In this document: positions 48,795-59,549 of the stretch, piece after piece
Position numbering within the stretch: the stretch's first letter is position 1
Layout of the letters: every line of letters begins with the position of its first letter
NCBI GenBank assembly: GCA_016288855.1
Contig: JAEELJ010000051.1
Location: forward strand, 62,001-126,000
DNA length: 64,000 nt
Origin: Acholeplasmatales bacterium
GTDB lineage: Bacteria; Bacillota_I; Bacilli_A; Acholeplasmatales; Anaeroplasmataceae
Direction: 5' to 3'
Made by a program: the position numbers and the translations under genes
Notes under the pieces: generated by a model
Database searches by the model: none
Seen by the model: only the letters and a program-made list of their open reading frames with translations
What the model was told of the DNA's origin: nothing

Positions 48795-50731
48795 TATTTA
48801 CTAACCTTCTTTCTTGTTATCTTCTTAGTCTTTTCTTTAGGAGTTTTATCTTCTTTTTTAGTTTCCTTATAATGTGCTTTTAAAAATATTATTCCTAAAG
48901 GTGGTATATTAACTAAAATAGAATGATTTTGATTGTCTTGATTATAATCCTCAACCATAATGTGACCTACATTCTTATGATTACTTCCGTTATAAATATC
49001 CCAATCAGAATTCATTATTTCTTCATAATATAATGCATCCTTACAACCTATTCTATAGTTATTATACGTATTTGGAGTTGCGTTCATTATAACTAATATA
49101 TGATCATGATAATCATTTGCATATCTTACAAATGAATAAATAGATTGTAATTCATTATCAGCCATAATCCACTCAAATCCTAGTGGGTCGTATTCACGCT
49201 CATATAATGACTTTTCATCCTTATAAAGCTTAGTAACCTCTTTTACAAAACGATTTGCTGAATTATGTAATGGATATGTTAACACATTCCAAGGTAATTC
49301 ACCTTCATAATGCCATTCATCATATGAAGCTAATTCATTACCCATGAATAGTAATTTTTTACCAGGGTGAGCAATCATATAACCAATTAGCAATCTAAAA
49401 TTTGCAAATTGCTGCCATTGATCTCCTGGCATCTTATTTAATAATGACCCCTTCATATGTACTACCTCATCATGAGATAGAGGTAGGCAGAATTGTTCTG
49501 AATAGAAATATGCCATTGAGAATGTTAGCTTATGGTGATGATATCTTCTATAAATTGGATCAAGCTTAAAATATGATAATGTATCATTCATCCAGCCTAA
49601 ATCCCATTTATAATTAAATCCTAATCCCCCCATATCTGCAGGTAGGGTTACACCTTTATAATCGCTAGAATCTTCTGCCATTAATAATAATCTATCATCA
49701 AAAGAGAATATTGTTTTTGAAAGCTGTCTTAAGAAATCACAAGCACCATTATTAACTCCTCTATCCTTATTACCAAGCCAATATATTATATTAGATACTG
49801 CATCAATTCTAAATCCATCAACATGGAAATATTTTAAATAAAACATTGCATTAGAAATTAAAAACGATTTTGTAACACCTTTTCCTAAATCAAAGTTTGC
49901 AGTACCCCAATTTACATTTTCTCTATCGCATTCCTTATCATATTCAAATAAATATGTTCCATCAAATCTATATAAGCCAAAATCATCCTTATTAGTATGA
50001 CCTGGTACCCAGTCCATTATTACACCAAATCCAGCCTTATGTAATTCTTGTACAAACCACATAAAATCCTTTGGTCTACCATATCTTGGTGTAATTGCAT
50101 AATATCCTGTACCCTGATATCCCCAAGACATATCTAGTGGATAATCATAAACAGGCATTAATTCTACATAATTATATCCATAATCACGTAAGAACTTTAT
50201 AAGCTCTGGTGCAATTTCTTGAAATGTTAAGAATTCTCTACCATCCCAAGGACGCTTCCATGAGCCAATATGCATTTCATATATCATAAGTGGAGTATTA
50301 TATGTTTTAGGTCTTGTATACATCCATAAATCATCATCAAATTTATAACCATCAATATCATAAATTTTTGAATCATGTGAAGGTCTTACCTGAGAATAAA
50401 ATGCATAAGGATCTGCCTTATATATTTCTTCATCCTGCCAAGTATGCATAAGATATTTATATCTCATCCATTCTAAATTACCTTCTACATAAGCATAAAA
50501 AATACCGCCAATAATATGTTCCATATGTATTTCACCGGCTCTAAAATCTTGCCATTCTCCCACAACATAGCAATCCTTAGCGTTAGGTGCATATAGACAA
50601 AATTCACATGCTATATTTTCACCCTTATCATTTTTTACTAAATGAGCACCAAATACAGTATATGCATCTTGGTTAGTACCATTCTTATAGAAATATAAAA
50701 AATCTTCATTTATTTTATCCCTAACTAACAT
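48794..50731 (-). CDS. glgB: 1,4-alpha-glucan branching enzyme
   Basis: YEMHIGSWKRP, HVDGFRIDAVSN, LLMAEDSS, LPLSHDEVVH. Confidence 0.96.
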   Translation of the reverse strand: MLVRDKINEDFLYFYKNGTNQDAYTVFGAHLVKNDKGENIACEFCLYAPNAKDCYVVGEWQDFRAGEIHMEHIIGGIFYAYVEGNLEWMRYKYLMHTWQDEEIYKADPYAFYSQVRPSHDSKIYDIDGYKFDDDLWMYTRPKTYNTPLMIYEMHIGSWKRPWDGREFLTFQEIAPELIKFLRDYGYNYVELMPVYDYPLDMSWGYQGTGYYAITPRYGRPKDFMWFVQELHKAGFGVIMDWVPGHTNKDDFGLYRFDGTYLFEYDKECDRENVNWGTANFDLGKGVTKSFLISNAMFYLKYFHVDGFRIDAVSNIIYWLGNKDRGVNNGACDFLRQLSKTIFSFDDRLLLMAEDSSDYKGVTLPADMGGLGFNYKWDLGWMNDTLSYFKLDPIYRRYHHHKLTFSMAYFYSEQFCLPLSHDEVVHMKGSLLNKMPGDQWQQFANFRLLIGYMIAHPGKKLLFMGNELASYDEWHYEGELPWNVLTYPLHNSANRFVKEVTKLYKDEKSLYEREYDPLGFEWIMADNELQSIYSFVRYANDYHDHILVIMNATPNTYNNYRIGCKDALYYEEIMNSDWDIYNGSNHKNVGHIMVEDYNQDNQNHSILVNIPPLGIIFLKAHYKETKKEDKTPKEKTKKITRKKVSK

Positions 50732-50816
50732 ATTATCACTCCCATTCTAATAGTTATCATCTTTAATATTATACTATATAATATTACTTTTAACAATAAA
50801 ATGAAGAATTATAAAA

Positions 50817-50843
50817 AAGTAGTGATTAAATTTATCACTACTT
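50817..50843 (-). terminator. terminator of recX operon
   Basis: AAGTAGTGAT-AAATTTA-ATCACTACTT then TTTTTA on the minus strand. Confidence 0.87.
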
Positions 50844-51434
50844 AATATCTAATGTATTTATATCTTGATATGTATATCCTCTTTGTAATAAATATGCTTT
50901 TATTTTATTAATACGCATGTAATCATCATATTTATTATATTTATCTTTAATTTTTTGATATAAGCTTTCTAAACATTCATAATAAATATCTAAATCTATT
51001 TTAGATAATTCATCTTCTATATCATTAATATCAAATCCTTTTGATTTAAGTTTTTTTTTAATCATAAGAATTCCATTTTTATCTTTAATATAGGTTCTAA
51101 TTAAGGATTCTATTACATTTTTATCATTTAAGACTTTACTATTTTCTAATTTATCTAAAATAGTATTAGCATTTTTTTGACTTATGCCTTTTTTAATTAG
51201 GTAGGTATATATTTCACTTCTACCCTTCATATATCTAATATGATAATCTAATGCTTTGTTATAATAATAATTTAAATCCTCAGCTTTAATTGCATCATTT
51301 AATATTTCTTTTGTAATTTCTTTTCCTTTAACCAATCTAAAGTCAACTATAGTATCCTCTTGGAATTTATATTCCTTATCATCAATTGTTACTATATAAC
51401 CTTTTTTAGTTTCTTTTAAATCATTAACAATCAA
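50838..51434 (-). CDS. recX: RecX family regulatory protein
   Basis: Triple-helical repeats ALDYHIRYMKGRSEIYTYLIKKGIS...IRTYIKDKNGILMIKKKLKSKGF. Confidence 0.85.
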   Translation of the reverse strand: MIVNDLKETKKGYIVTIDDKEYKFQEDTIVDFRLVKGKEITKEILNDAIKAEDLNYYYNKALDYHIRYMKGRSEIYTYLIKKGISQKNANTILDKLENSKVLNDKNVIESLIRTYIKDKNGILMIKKKLKSKGFDINDIEDELSKIDLDIYYECLESLYQKIKDKYNKYDDYMRINKIKAYLLQRGYTYQDINTLDIK

Positions 51435-51442
51435 AATATCAC

Positions 51443-52543
51443 CTAATTCTTTTTAGCATTAAATTTTAAATATGCTTGCATAAAGCCCATTAAGTCTCCA
51501 TCCATTACAGATTGAACATTACCAACCTCATAATTAGTTCTATGGTCTTTTACTAAAGTATATGGTGTAAATACGTAGCTTCTTATTTGAGAACCAAAAT
51601 TAATAGCCATTTGTGTTCCCTTTAGGGCATCAATTTCATCTTGCTTTTTCTTTATTTCTATTTGTAAAAGCTTACTTTTTAATACCTTCATACAAATATC
51701 TTTATTCTTTAACTGGCTTCTTTCGTTTTGACATGTAACAACTATACCTGTTGGAATATGTGTAACTCTTACTGCAGAATATGTTGTATTAACACCTTGT
51801 CCACCGTGTCCTGAAGAAAGATATGTATCAATTCTTAAATCCTCATCTGGTATTACAATTTCATTATCATCATTAACTTCAGGTACTACATCAATACTAC
51901 AAAATGAGGTATGTCTTCTTTTGTTAGAATCAAATGGTGATATTCTAACTAAACGATGAACACCTGCTTCACCTTTAAAATACCCATAAGCATATTCACC
52001 TTTAATAGATAATGTTGCAGATTTAATACCTGCCTCATCACCTTGCTCATATGCTAATATTTCAGCCTTATAGCCATTTGCTAAAGAGAATCTCTGATAC
52101 ATTCTAAATAGCATTAAAGCCCAATCCATTGATTCAGTACCACCAGCACCTGGATGGAATTCTAAAATACAATTATTGTAATCATATTTTCCAGATAATA
52201 AAGCCTTAACCTCAGATTCATCAATATATTTGATGAAAACTTTAATCATTTCTTCCATCATACTCATAGCTTCATTATCTTCTAATGCCATATCTACAAT
52301 ATCTTTAATATCTCCTAAGTCATTAAAAGCCTTATTATAAAGCTCAATATCACCTTTTAATAAATTAAATCTTTGTAATGTCTTTTGAGCATGATCCTGA
52401 TCATTCCAAAATGTATCTGATTTAATTTCTTTAGATAATTCATCAAATTCAGGTTGTTTTGTTTTAATATCTAATGCTTCATATAAATCATGAACTCTTT
52501 TATCATATTCTTCTATAAATTTATTTATTTCATATCTTTCCAT
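51443..52543 (-). CDS. prfB: peptide chain release factor 2, no programmed frameshift
   Basis: HPGAGGTESMDWALML, YLSSGHGGQGVNTTYSAVRVTHIPTGI; single continuous frame. Confidence 0.95.
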   Translation of the reverse strand: MERYEINKFIEEYDKRVHDLYEALDIKTKQPEFDELSKEIKSDTFWNDQDHAQKTLQRFNLLKGDIELYNKAFNDLGDIKDIVDMALEDNEAMSMMEEMIKVFIKYIDESEVKALLSGKYDYNNCILEFHPGAGGTESMDWALMLFRMYQRFSLANGYKAEILAYEQGDEAGIKSATLSIKGEYAYGYFKGEAGVHRLVRISPFDSNKRRHTSFCSIDVVPEVNDDNEIVIPDEDLRIDTYLSSGHGGQGVNTTYSAVRVTHIPTGIVVTCQNERSQLKNKDICMKVLKSKLLQIEIKKKQDEIDALKGTQMAINFGSQIRSYVFTPYTLVKDHRTNYEVGNVQSVMDGDLMGFMQAYLKFNAKKN

Positions 52544-52612
52544 GATAAATACCTCACAACGATTATAAAATATTTAATATTTTATTTCAACAATAATAAT
52601 TTTCGAAAATAA

Positions 52613-52630
52613 AAGGCTCAAACGAGCCTT
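52613..52630 (-). terminator. terminator of Lrp/aminotransferase operon
   Basis: AAGGCTC-GTTT-GAGCCTTTTATTTT on the minus strand. Confidence 0.85.
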
Positions 52631-52636
52631 AAATTC

Positions 52637-53800
52637 TTATTTTTTTAAAGTTTTAACGAAGTCTTCTAATCTATTTAAAGCTTCCTTTAATTCATCTAAA
52701 GAATAAGCGTAACTTATTCTCATGAAACCTTCTCCAGATTCACCAAAAGCATTACCCGGAACTATAACAAGCTTTTTCTCATTTAGAAGTCTTAAAGCAA
52801 ATTCTTCACTTGAAAGACCAAACTGTCTTACATCTGGGAACACGTAGAATGCACCCTTTGGTTCAAAGCATGGAATTCCAATTTCAGATAGTCTATATAG
52901 AACATATCTTCTTCTTTCATCATATGCTTCTCTCATAATATTAACATCTTCATCGCCATTATTTAAAGCTTCAATACCTGCATATTGAGAATTAGTTGGA
53001 GCACACATAATAGCAAATTGATGTATTTTAGTCATCTGACGAATAATCTCTTCAGGACCTGAAGCATAACCTAGTCTCCATCCTGTCATTGAATAAGCCT
53101 TACTAAAACCATTAACAACAATAGTTCTTTCCTTCATGCCAGGTATAGACGCGATAGATGTATGATTTCCATCATATGTTAATTCAGAATAGATTTCATC
53201 TGAAATTACACATAAATCATGCTTAATAACAACCTCAGCAATCTTTTCTAAATCACTTTTAGTCATAATTGCACCTGTTGGGTTATTTGGATAACAAATA
53301 ACTAAAACCTTAGATTTAGGTGTAATAGCTTGTTCTAATTCTTCAGGTGTTAATCTAAATTGATTTTCATTTTTTAGATTAATTGTAACAGGCTTTGCAC
53401 CTGCTAAAATTGCACAAGGCTCATAAGATACATAGCATGGAGTTGTAATAATTACCTCATCACCATCTTCAACTATTGCTCTTAGTGCCATATCAATTGC
53501 TTCACTACCACCTACTGTAACAAGTACTTCCTTTAAAGGATTATATGTTACATTAATTTTTCTTTCTAAGTAATTAGATATAGCAATTCTTAATTCCTTT
53601 AAACCAGAATTAGAAGTATACATAGTTTTACCTTTTTCTAATGTATAAATACCTTCTTCTCTGATATGCCAAGGAGTATCAAAATCAGGTTCACCTACAC
53701 CAAGTGATATTACACCCTTCATTTCTGATGCAATATCAAAAAACTTTCTTATTCCTGATGGTTTTAGTGCAGTAACCTTTTTAGAAACAAAACTACGCAT
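52637..53800 (-). CDS. class I/II pyridoxal-phosphate aminotransferase
   Basis: SLGVGEPDFDTPWHI, CYPNNPTGAIM, VNGFSKAYSMTGWRLGY. Confidence 0.95.
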   Translation of the reverse strand: MRSFVSKKVTALKPSGIRKFFDIASEMKGVISLGVGEPDFDTPWHIREEGIYTLEKGKTMYTSNSGLKELRIAISNYLERKINVTYNPLKEVLVTVGGSEAIDMALRAIVEDGDEVIITTPCYVSYEPCAILAGAKPVTINLKNENQFRLTPEELEQAITPKSKVLVICYPNNPTGAIMTKSDLEKIAEVVIKHDLCVISDEIYSELTYDGNHTSIASIPGMKERTIVVNGFSKAYSMTGWRLGYASGPEEIIRQMTKIHQFAIMCAPTNSQYAGIEALNNGDEDVNIMREAYDERRRYVLYRLSEIGIPCFEPKGAFYVFPDVRQFGLSSEEFALRLLNEKKLVIVPGNAFGESGEGFMRISYAYSLDELKEALNRLEDFVKTLKK

Positions 53801-54294
53801 TATGCACTAACGACCATCCTTTCATCTTTTTTAGCTTCTACTAAAGATGTTCCATGATCTTTATATTTCTTTAATACGAAATGAGTTGATGTTGATAAAA
53901 TTGAATCTACTGCAGAAAGCTTTTCAAAAACGAATTTTGAAACCTCCTTCATAGACTTACCTTCAATCATAACCATAAAGTCAAATCCACCACTCATTAA
54001 ATAAACACTAGTCACTTCAGGGAAACGTGAAATTCTTTCTGCAAGAGTTTCAAATCCAATTCCTCTTTGAGGTGTAACCTTTACTTCAATTAACGCAGTA
54101 ACGATTTCCTTAGATGTATTATCCCAATTTATTAAAGTAGTATAACCACAGATTATGTGCTCTTTAGTCATCAAATCGATTTCATTCGCGAGCTCAACCT
54201 CACTTACTCCAAGCATAATCGCTAAATCATGAAGTTCTATTCTACTATTTTGTTCAAGATTTCTTAAGATTTTTTCTCTTTGTAATTCAGTCAT
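53800..54294 (-). CDS. Lrp/AsnC family transcriptional regulator
   Basis: N-terminal HTH then AsnC ligand domain (SVYLMSGGFDFMVMIEGKSM). Confidence 0.9.
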   Translation of the reverse strand: MTELQREKILRNLEQNSRIELHDLAIMLGVSEVELANEIDLMTKEHIICGYTTLINWDNTSKEIVTALIEVKVTPQRGIGFETLAERISRFPEVTSVYLMSGGFDFMVMIEGKSMKEVSKFVFEKLSAVDSILSTSTHFVLKKYKDHGTSLVEAKKDERMVVSA

Positions 54295-54307
54295 ACTATT
54301 AATTCTC

Positions 54308-54979
54308 CTATCTATATGTCTTCTTATGCTCTTCTATAGCCTCTTGGCATTTTAAAGAAAGCTCTTTAATATCAGATTTATCAATAAAGTCTTTAAATCC
54401 CTTATAGAATTGTTCTTTATTATAACCTTTTGAATTAAATTTATGTACCCTACCATATTGCTTCTTTAAATGCTTATTAAATATTTTAACCTCAACATAG
54501 GATGTAACCTCTTTTGTTACATTTGTTTTAATTAAAAAATCATTCTTTTCAACTGTTGCTTCAACTATACAATTCTTATCATAAATATATGCAATATTAA
54601 TATAACCACTTGGATGGATTATTGCATCTAATTTATATGGTTCAATACCATAATTTGAAACCTCTGATACTAGTTCACCCTTAACATAAGTATTTAGTAT
54701 TTCAGTAAATAAAGGCTTCTTTTTAGGCAAAAACTTTATTATATATAGTCTTATAAATCCAGCTATAAAGAATAAAATTAAAGCACTTATACCAATTGCT
54801 AAAAAGATATAATCTCTCATCTCATATTCAGTCTTTGATATTAGATTTATTATTGAATAAATTAGGAAGCAAAATCCTAAAAATGATAAAAAGAAATATA
54901 CTTTATAGCCTCTATTATGATTTCTTTCAACTGCATAAAAAGCATTTAACTTTTTCTCATAATCTGAATAAATCTTCAT
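54308..54979 (-). CDS. membrane protein of unknown function
   Basis: Two N-terminal TM helices; ATG 54979 preceded by GAGGTG; track start 55036 lies upstream of the -10 element. Confidence 0.6.
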   Translation of the reverse strand: MKIYSDYEKKLNAFYAVERNHNRGYKVYFFLSFLGFCFLIYSIINLISKTEYEMRDYIFLAIGISALILFFIAGFIRLYIIKFLPKKKPLFTEILNTYVKGELVSEVSNYGIEPYKLDAIIHPSGYINIAYIYDKNCIVEATVEKNDFLIKTNVTKEVTSYVEVKIFNKHLKKQYGRVHKFNSKGYNKEQFYKGFKDFIDKSDIKELSLKCQEAIEEHKKTYR

Positions 54980-55068
54980 ACTGCACCTCAAATATAAGAT
55001 TAGTCTTATTATACACTTTTTTATATATAAATTCAATTTATATTAAATAGTATAAATTTAAGACAAAA

Positions 55069-55087
55069 ATACAATAATTTATTGTAT
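55069..55087 (+). promoter_or_regulatory. palindromic operator overlapping the -10 of the ParB-like gene
   Basis: ATACAATAA-T-TTATTGTAT, perfect 9-bp arms; -10 TATAAT at 55085-55090. Confidence 0.6.
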
Positions 55088-55108
55088 AATTTATATGGTG
55101 ATTAATTT

Positions 55109-55720
55109 ATGGAAATATATATAGATAATAAATCAGATTTTTATGATAATGATTTAAAAAACAGTAACTTATGTATTACTGTTAAAGATAATGATAATTT
55201 TTATTATTATGAATATCATATTGATGATAGATCTGCAAAAGTTAGATTTAATGACAATAAATATATTGAAGAAGCTACTTCTTTTTTTCATGATATAAAT
55301 AAATATATTACAAGTGTTAGATCATTTGATGAATCATATTATGAAAAATTCAATGAGGTTTTTACATATAAATTACCAATAAAAGTAATATTACCAACAG
55401 AATTTATATTATCTAAGGAAAGATATGAAAATATAGATAAAACATTAAAGGATTTAGATAATGTTTATCTTCCTGTTGCAATAATTGATGATGAATATGT
55501 TTTATTAGATGGTCATTATAGATTATTTATTTTACAGGAAAACCTAAAGAAAATGGTTAATGTTTACCTAGATGAAGCTGAAGGATATATTAAAGACTTA
55601 ATTTATATTGGTAAAGAGCAAAATATAAAAACAATTAAGGATGTTGAAGTGGTATCTGAAAAGCAATATAAAGCAATTTGGGAACCATTTATTGAACAAA
55701 TTAAAAATAATACATTTTAA
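55109..55720 (+). CDS. ParB-N-like domain protein of unknown function
   Basis: LPVAIIDDEYVLLDGHYRLFILQENLKKMVNVYL resembles the ParB/Srx DGxHR motif; SD GGTGATTA. Confidence 0.6.
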   Translation: MEIYIDNKSDFYDNDLKNSNLCITVKDNDNFYYYEYHIDDRSAKVRFNDNKYIEEATSFFHDINKYITSVRSFDESYYEKFNEVFTYKLPIKVILPTEFILSKERYENIDKTLKDLDNVYLPVAIIDDEYVLLDGHYRLFILQENLKKMVNVYLDEAEGYIKDLIYIGKEQNIKTIKDVEVVSEKQYKAIWEPFIEQIKNNTF

Positions 55721-55727
55721 ATAAAAA

Positions 55728-55752
55728 GTCCATGTAAAGTTATTACATGGAC
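55728..55752. terminator. bidirectional terminator
   Basis: GTCCATGTAA-AGTTA-TTACATGGAC with flanking A/T tracts between convergent genes. Confidence 0.9.
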
Positions 55753-55758
55753 CATTTT

Positions 55759-57684
55759 TTATAAATTATTAATATAAGCATTTAATGCTGTAACACTATA
55801 GAAATTAGAATATTCGTAATCATAATCAACATCAACTCCGTCATCTACAATTTCATATGTATTATTTTCTTCATCATAATTACATAGGCATACTGGACCT
55901 GATGTTTGGAAAGATGTACCATCTGGTAATGATGTTGGTAATACAACACAAGCACCACCACCTGTATGCTTACCTAATGTTTTAGCAATATTATTTTCTA
56001 TACATAGGTTAGTAAATTCATTTGCAGCTGAATATGTAAATCCTGATGCTAGAATATAGAAATCATATGTTGATGCATATGAATCATCATCTGTAAAATC
56101 ACCATCTAAGTCTACATCAACCTGATATGTATATTTAATTAATGCACCTGTAAGCTCATTATAGGTATACATTACAATATCATTATCAGTTAATAAGCCT
56201 AATGTTTCAACCATAGATGCAATTGACCCACCACCATTTAAGCCAAGGTTCAATGCAATATTCTTATATTGACCATTAATTGAATTTAATATGCTTTTTT
56301 ATGTAGAATATGTATCATTAGATGAATCACTACTATCTAGGGAGAATGAATCTATTTCAATTACTGCTGTATTACCTGATGCTCTATAAGGAGATGATGT
56401 GCGTGCAAATTTTGAAGCCTTATAATAGTTTTCTAAAGTTTGATATGCTTTATTTAATTTAGTTCTTCTTTCTCCTAATGATGTTGAATCTGCTTCACTA
56501 GTATTTCCAAATTTATATGAAGATATTCCTGTATGTCCATCATCAATGATAGTATATAAGAATGATGTTAATGCTTCAATATCACTTCCATCAGTTTTTA
56601 ATAAATCCTCTTTATATGGTTCTAATATTTCATATACTGATTCATATCCTCTATATGTTTTTAAGCCAAATAAATTATCATATATAAATGCTAATGTATT
56701 ATAAGAATATTCTCTTAATTCTTCATCATCTTCTAAGCTAATATTACCAAATAGCATACTTTTTTCTTGGTTTGAAGCTGTAGAGCTATCACAAACATAT
56801 CCAGAACCAGTAAAGTAAACATTATAATATAGTGGAGATGCAATAATTGAATTAATAATTGAAACTGGTAATAATGCTTTATTATCAATTTGATACATTT
56901 GCATATTATAATCTGATAAATTAATTGTAACAGTTTCAGGAGATATTACATATTCTTTTGTTGTTTTTACTCTTTTGCTAGTTAAAGAATATGTATTAGA
57001 ATTTGCTAATGCATCAATATAGAAAGGACAATTATTTAGAGTTATTTCATTATTTGAAGGTGAAATTGTAATTGTATATGCATCACCATCAGAGCTTGTT
57101 CTTTCATATGTATATGTATTTGTTGTTGAATCATATGTTTTTGAAATAGAGTTATAGCTTAATTTATCACTTAATATATATAAGAAATCCTCCATTGAAA
57201 CATATGGTACTAATGATTCATCAATAAAATATGTTGTTAATGTACTAGGGGTATTCATTGAAGCTGAATAAGTACGTGTAACACCTAATGTTTGCATTTC
57301 ATAATTAACTTGTGGTGTAGTATCAGTTGTTGTTATTACATCTTCAGTTGTTGTTGCAACTGTAGTTGTATTTGAAGTTGTTTCAGCACTTGTAGTAGTA
57401 TTAGATGTTGTTGTATTACTTGAAGTTGTTGTATTAGTAGTTGTTGAGCTACTTGTTGTAGTACTAGTAGATTTAGATGTAGTTGTTGCTACTTCTGTTG
57501 TTGTAGATAATGTAGTAGTTGATGTATTTGTAGTTGTATTTAATGTAGTTGTACTAGTTGTAGTTGCACTTGTTGTAGTACTAGTAGTTGATGATGTTCT
57601 AAGTGAATCTAATAAAGTACATGATGACAATACCATAACTAATCCCAATGATAGTGCACCATATAATATTCTTTTCTTTTTCAT
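55759..57684 (-). pseudogene. S41 (C-terminal processing peptidase-like) lipoprotein interrupted by an in-frame TAA
   Basis: ORFs 56299..57684 and 55759..56253 are in the same frame, separated by TAA at 56299-56301 and 15 sense codons. Lipobox VLSSC, Thr-rich linker, GFTYSAANEF and GKHTGGG S41-like motifs. Confidence 0.8.
57320..57600 (-). repeat. Thr/Ser-rich low-complexity coding repeat
   Basis: Encodes TTSTTTSATTTSTTTLNTTTNTSTTTLSTTTEVATTTSKSTSTTT...; DNA is ACA/ACT/TCA-codon iterations. Confidence 0.9.
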
Positions 57685-57779
57685 AAAAATACCTCATTTC
57701 TTTATAATTCACAAAGATTATATGATTAAATACTTAAGTAAACCTAAATGAATTTTGTAAAAAATATGTGAATTTAAAA

Positions 57780-57801
57780 AAGACGACTTTGAGTCGTCCT
57801 T
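57780..57801 (-). terminator. terminator of the UPF0210 operon
   Basis: GGACGACT-CAA-AGTCGTCTTTTTT on the minus strand. Confidence 0.87.
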
Positions 57802-57813
57802 TTATTAATTAAA

Positions 57814-59172
57814 TTAATTCTTAAGTGAGTTTAATGGTGCAGGAATCTGACCGCCACGATTAATAAATACATCTGGCTTTACAGTAGAAACCTTCATAAT
57901 AGGACCATATCCTAAAAGTCCACCAAAGTTAACAATATCTCCTGCCTTGCGGCCAATTGCTGGAATAACTCTTACTGCAGTTGTCTTAGAGTTAATCATA
58001 CCAATTGCAGCTTCATCAGCAATAATACCAGAAATAACTTCAGGAGTTGTATCACCAGGAATAATAATCATATCAAGACCTACTGAACATACAGCAGTCA
58101 TTGCTTCTAGCTTTTCAATAGATAAAGCGCCTGATTCAGCAGCAGCAATCATACCAGCATCTTCTGAAACTGGAATAAATGCACCTGATAAACCACCAAC
58201 TCTAGATGAAGCCATAACTCCACCTTTTTTAACCGCATCATTTAACATAGCAAGAGTTGCAGTTGTACCACAAGCACCACATTGTTCAAGACCAATTTCT
58301 TCAAGAATGTGAGCAACTGAATCACCAACAGCTGGAGTTGGAGCAAGTGATAAGTCAACAATTCCAAATGGAACTCCTAACATCTTAGATGCTTCTACAC
58401 CAACAAGTTGACCCATACGAGTAACCTTAAATGCAGTCTTCTTAATAATATCCGCGATTTCAGAAATTGGGGCATCCTTAGGTGCCTTTGCTAATGCAGC
58501 ACGTACAACACCAGGTCCAGATACACCAACATTAATTTCAACATCTGGTTCACCAACACCATGGAAAGCACCAGCCATAAATGGATTATCTTCTACTGCG
58601 TTGCAGAATACAACAAGCTTAGAAGCTCCAATGCATTCTCTATCCTTTGTTAATTGAGCTGCTTCAACAACCTTTTGACCCATAAGCTTTACAGCGTCAA
58701 GGTTAATACCAGCTCTAGTTGATCCAACGTTAACTGATGAACAAACTAATTCAGTTTCAGCTAAAGCACGTGGAATTGAATCAATTAATTCTCTATCACC
58801 AGCAGAGAAACCCTTTTGTACTAATGCACTATAACCACCAACAAAGTTAACTCCAATATCATGAGCAACCTTATCTAATGTCTTTGCATATTTAACTGGA
58901 TCTCCTCCTGATACACCAACTAACATTGATATAGGTGTAACAGAGATTCTTTTGTTAACAATAGGAATACCATATTTCTTAGAAATAGTTTCTCCTGTCT
59001 TAACTAAATCTTTAGCACATCTATAAATTTTGTTATATACCTTTTCACAAGACTTATCAATATCAGTATCCATACAGTCGATTAAAGAAATACCCATTGT
59101 AATTGTTCTTACATCAAGGTTTTCTTCTTGAATCATTTTGATGGTTTCCATTATTTCGTTATTAGTATACAT
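57814..59172 (-). CDS. PFL/DUF711 (UPF0210) family protein
   Basis: [48 protein letters not shown]-like region; adjacent ACT gene as usual. Confidence 0.93.
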   Translation of the reverse strand: MYTNNEIMETIKMIQEENLDVRTITMGISLIDCMDTDIDKSCEKVYNKIYRCAKDLVKTGETISKKYGIPIVNKRISVTPISMLVGVSGGDPVKYAKTLDKVAHDIGVNFVGGYSALVQKGFSAGDRELIDSIPRALAETELVCSSVNVGSTRAGINLDAVKLMGQKVVEAAQLTKDRECIGASKLVVFCNAVEDNPFMAGAFHGVGEPDVEINVGVSGPGVVRAALAKAPKDAPISEIADIIKKTAFKVTRMGQLVGVEASKMLGVPFGIVDLSLAPTPAVGDSVAHILEEIGLEQCGACGTTATLAMLNDAVKKGGVMASSRVGGLSGAFIPVSEDAGMIAAAESGALSIEKLEAMTAVCSVGLDMIIIPGDTTPEVISGIIADEAAIGMINSKTTAVRVIPAIGRKAGDIVNFGGLLGYGPIMKVSTVKPDVFINRGGQIPAPLNSLKN

Positions 59173-59186
59173 TTTTTTACCACCTT

Positions 59187-59456
59187 TTAAATATTGTGCA
59201 TTAAGTTGAAGATATCTTCATGCATGCAGTGAATTTCTAATCTCTTTTCTTTGCCTAGTGCAACCATTTCGTCTACAAATTTTGTAAATTCAATGTCTAA
59301 TTCATCAATGTTAATAATCATAAACATTGCAAAATAATCATCAATGATTGTTTGCGTAACATCATTAACATTTGCCTTATGCTCTGAGCATAATGTTGCT
59401 ACACTAGCAAGAATACCTACTGTATCCTTACCTACTACTGAAAGAATTGCATTCAT
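59187..59456 (-). CDS. ACT domain protein (UPF0237)
   Basis: [37 protein letters not shown]. Confidence 0.94.
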   Translation of the reverse strand: MNAILSVVGKDTVGILASVATLCSEHKANVNDVTQTIIDDYFAMFMIINIDELDIEFTKFVDEMVALGKEKRLEIHCMHEDIFNLMHNI

Positions 59457-59549
59457 AATTCTAAATTACCTCACTTATTTTATATTAAAATCTATTTTAT
59501 TTTACTATAAATATTTATATTTATAAATATCATGTTAAATATAATTCAT

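Noticed and set aside
51443-52543. Mycoplasma-type code (TGA=Trp)
   Set aside because: RF2 is encoded and TGA ends at least the 21702 gene with an ATGA overlap; Trp codons checked are TGG.
57320-57600. Possible CRISPR or tandem repeat array
   Set aside because: Continuous coding frame for a Thr/Ser linker; no repeat/spacer periodicity.
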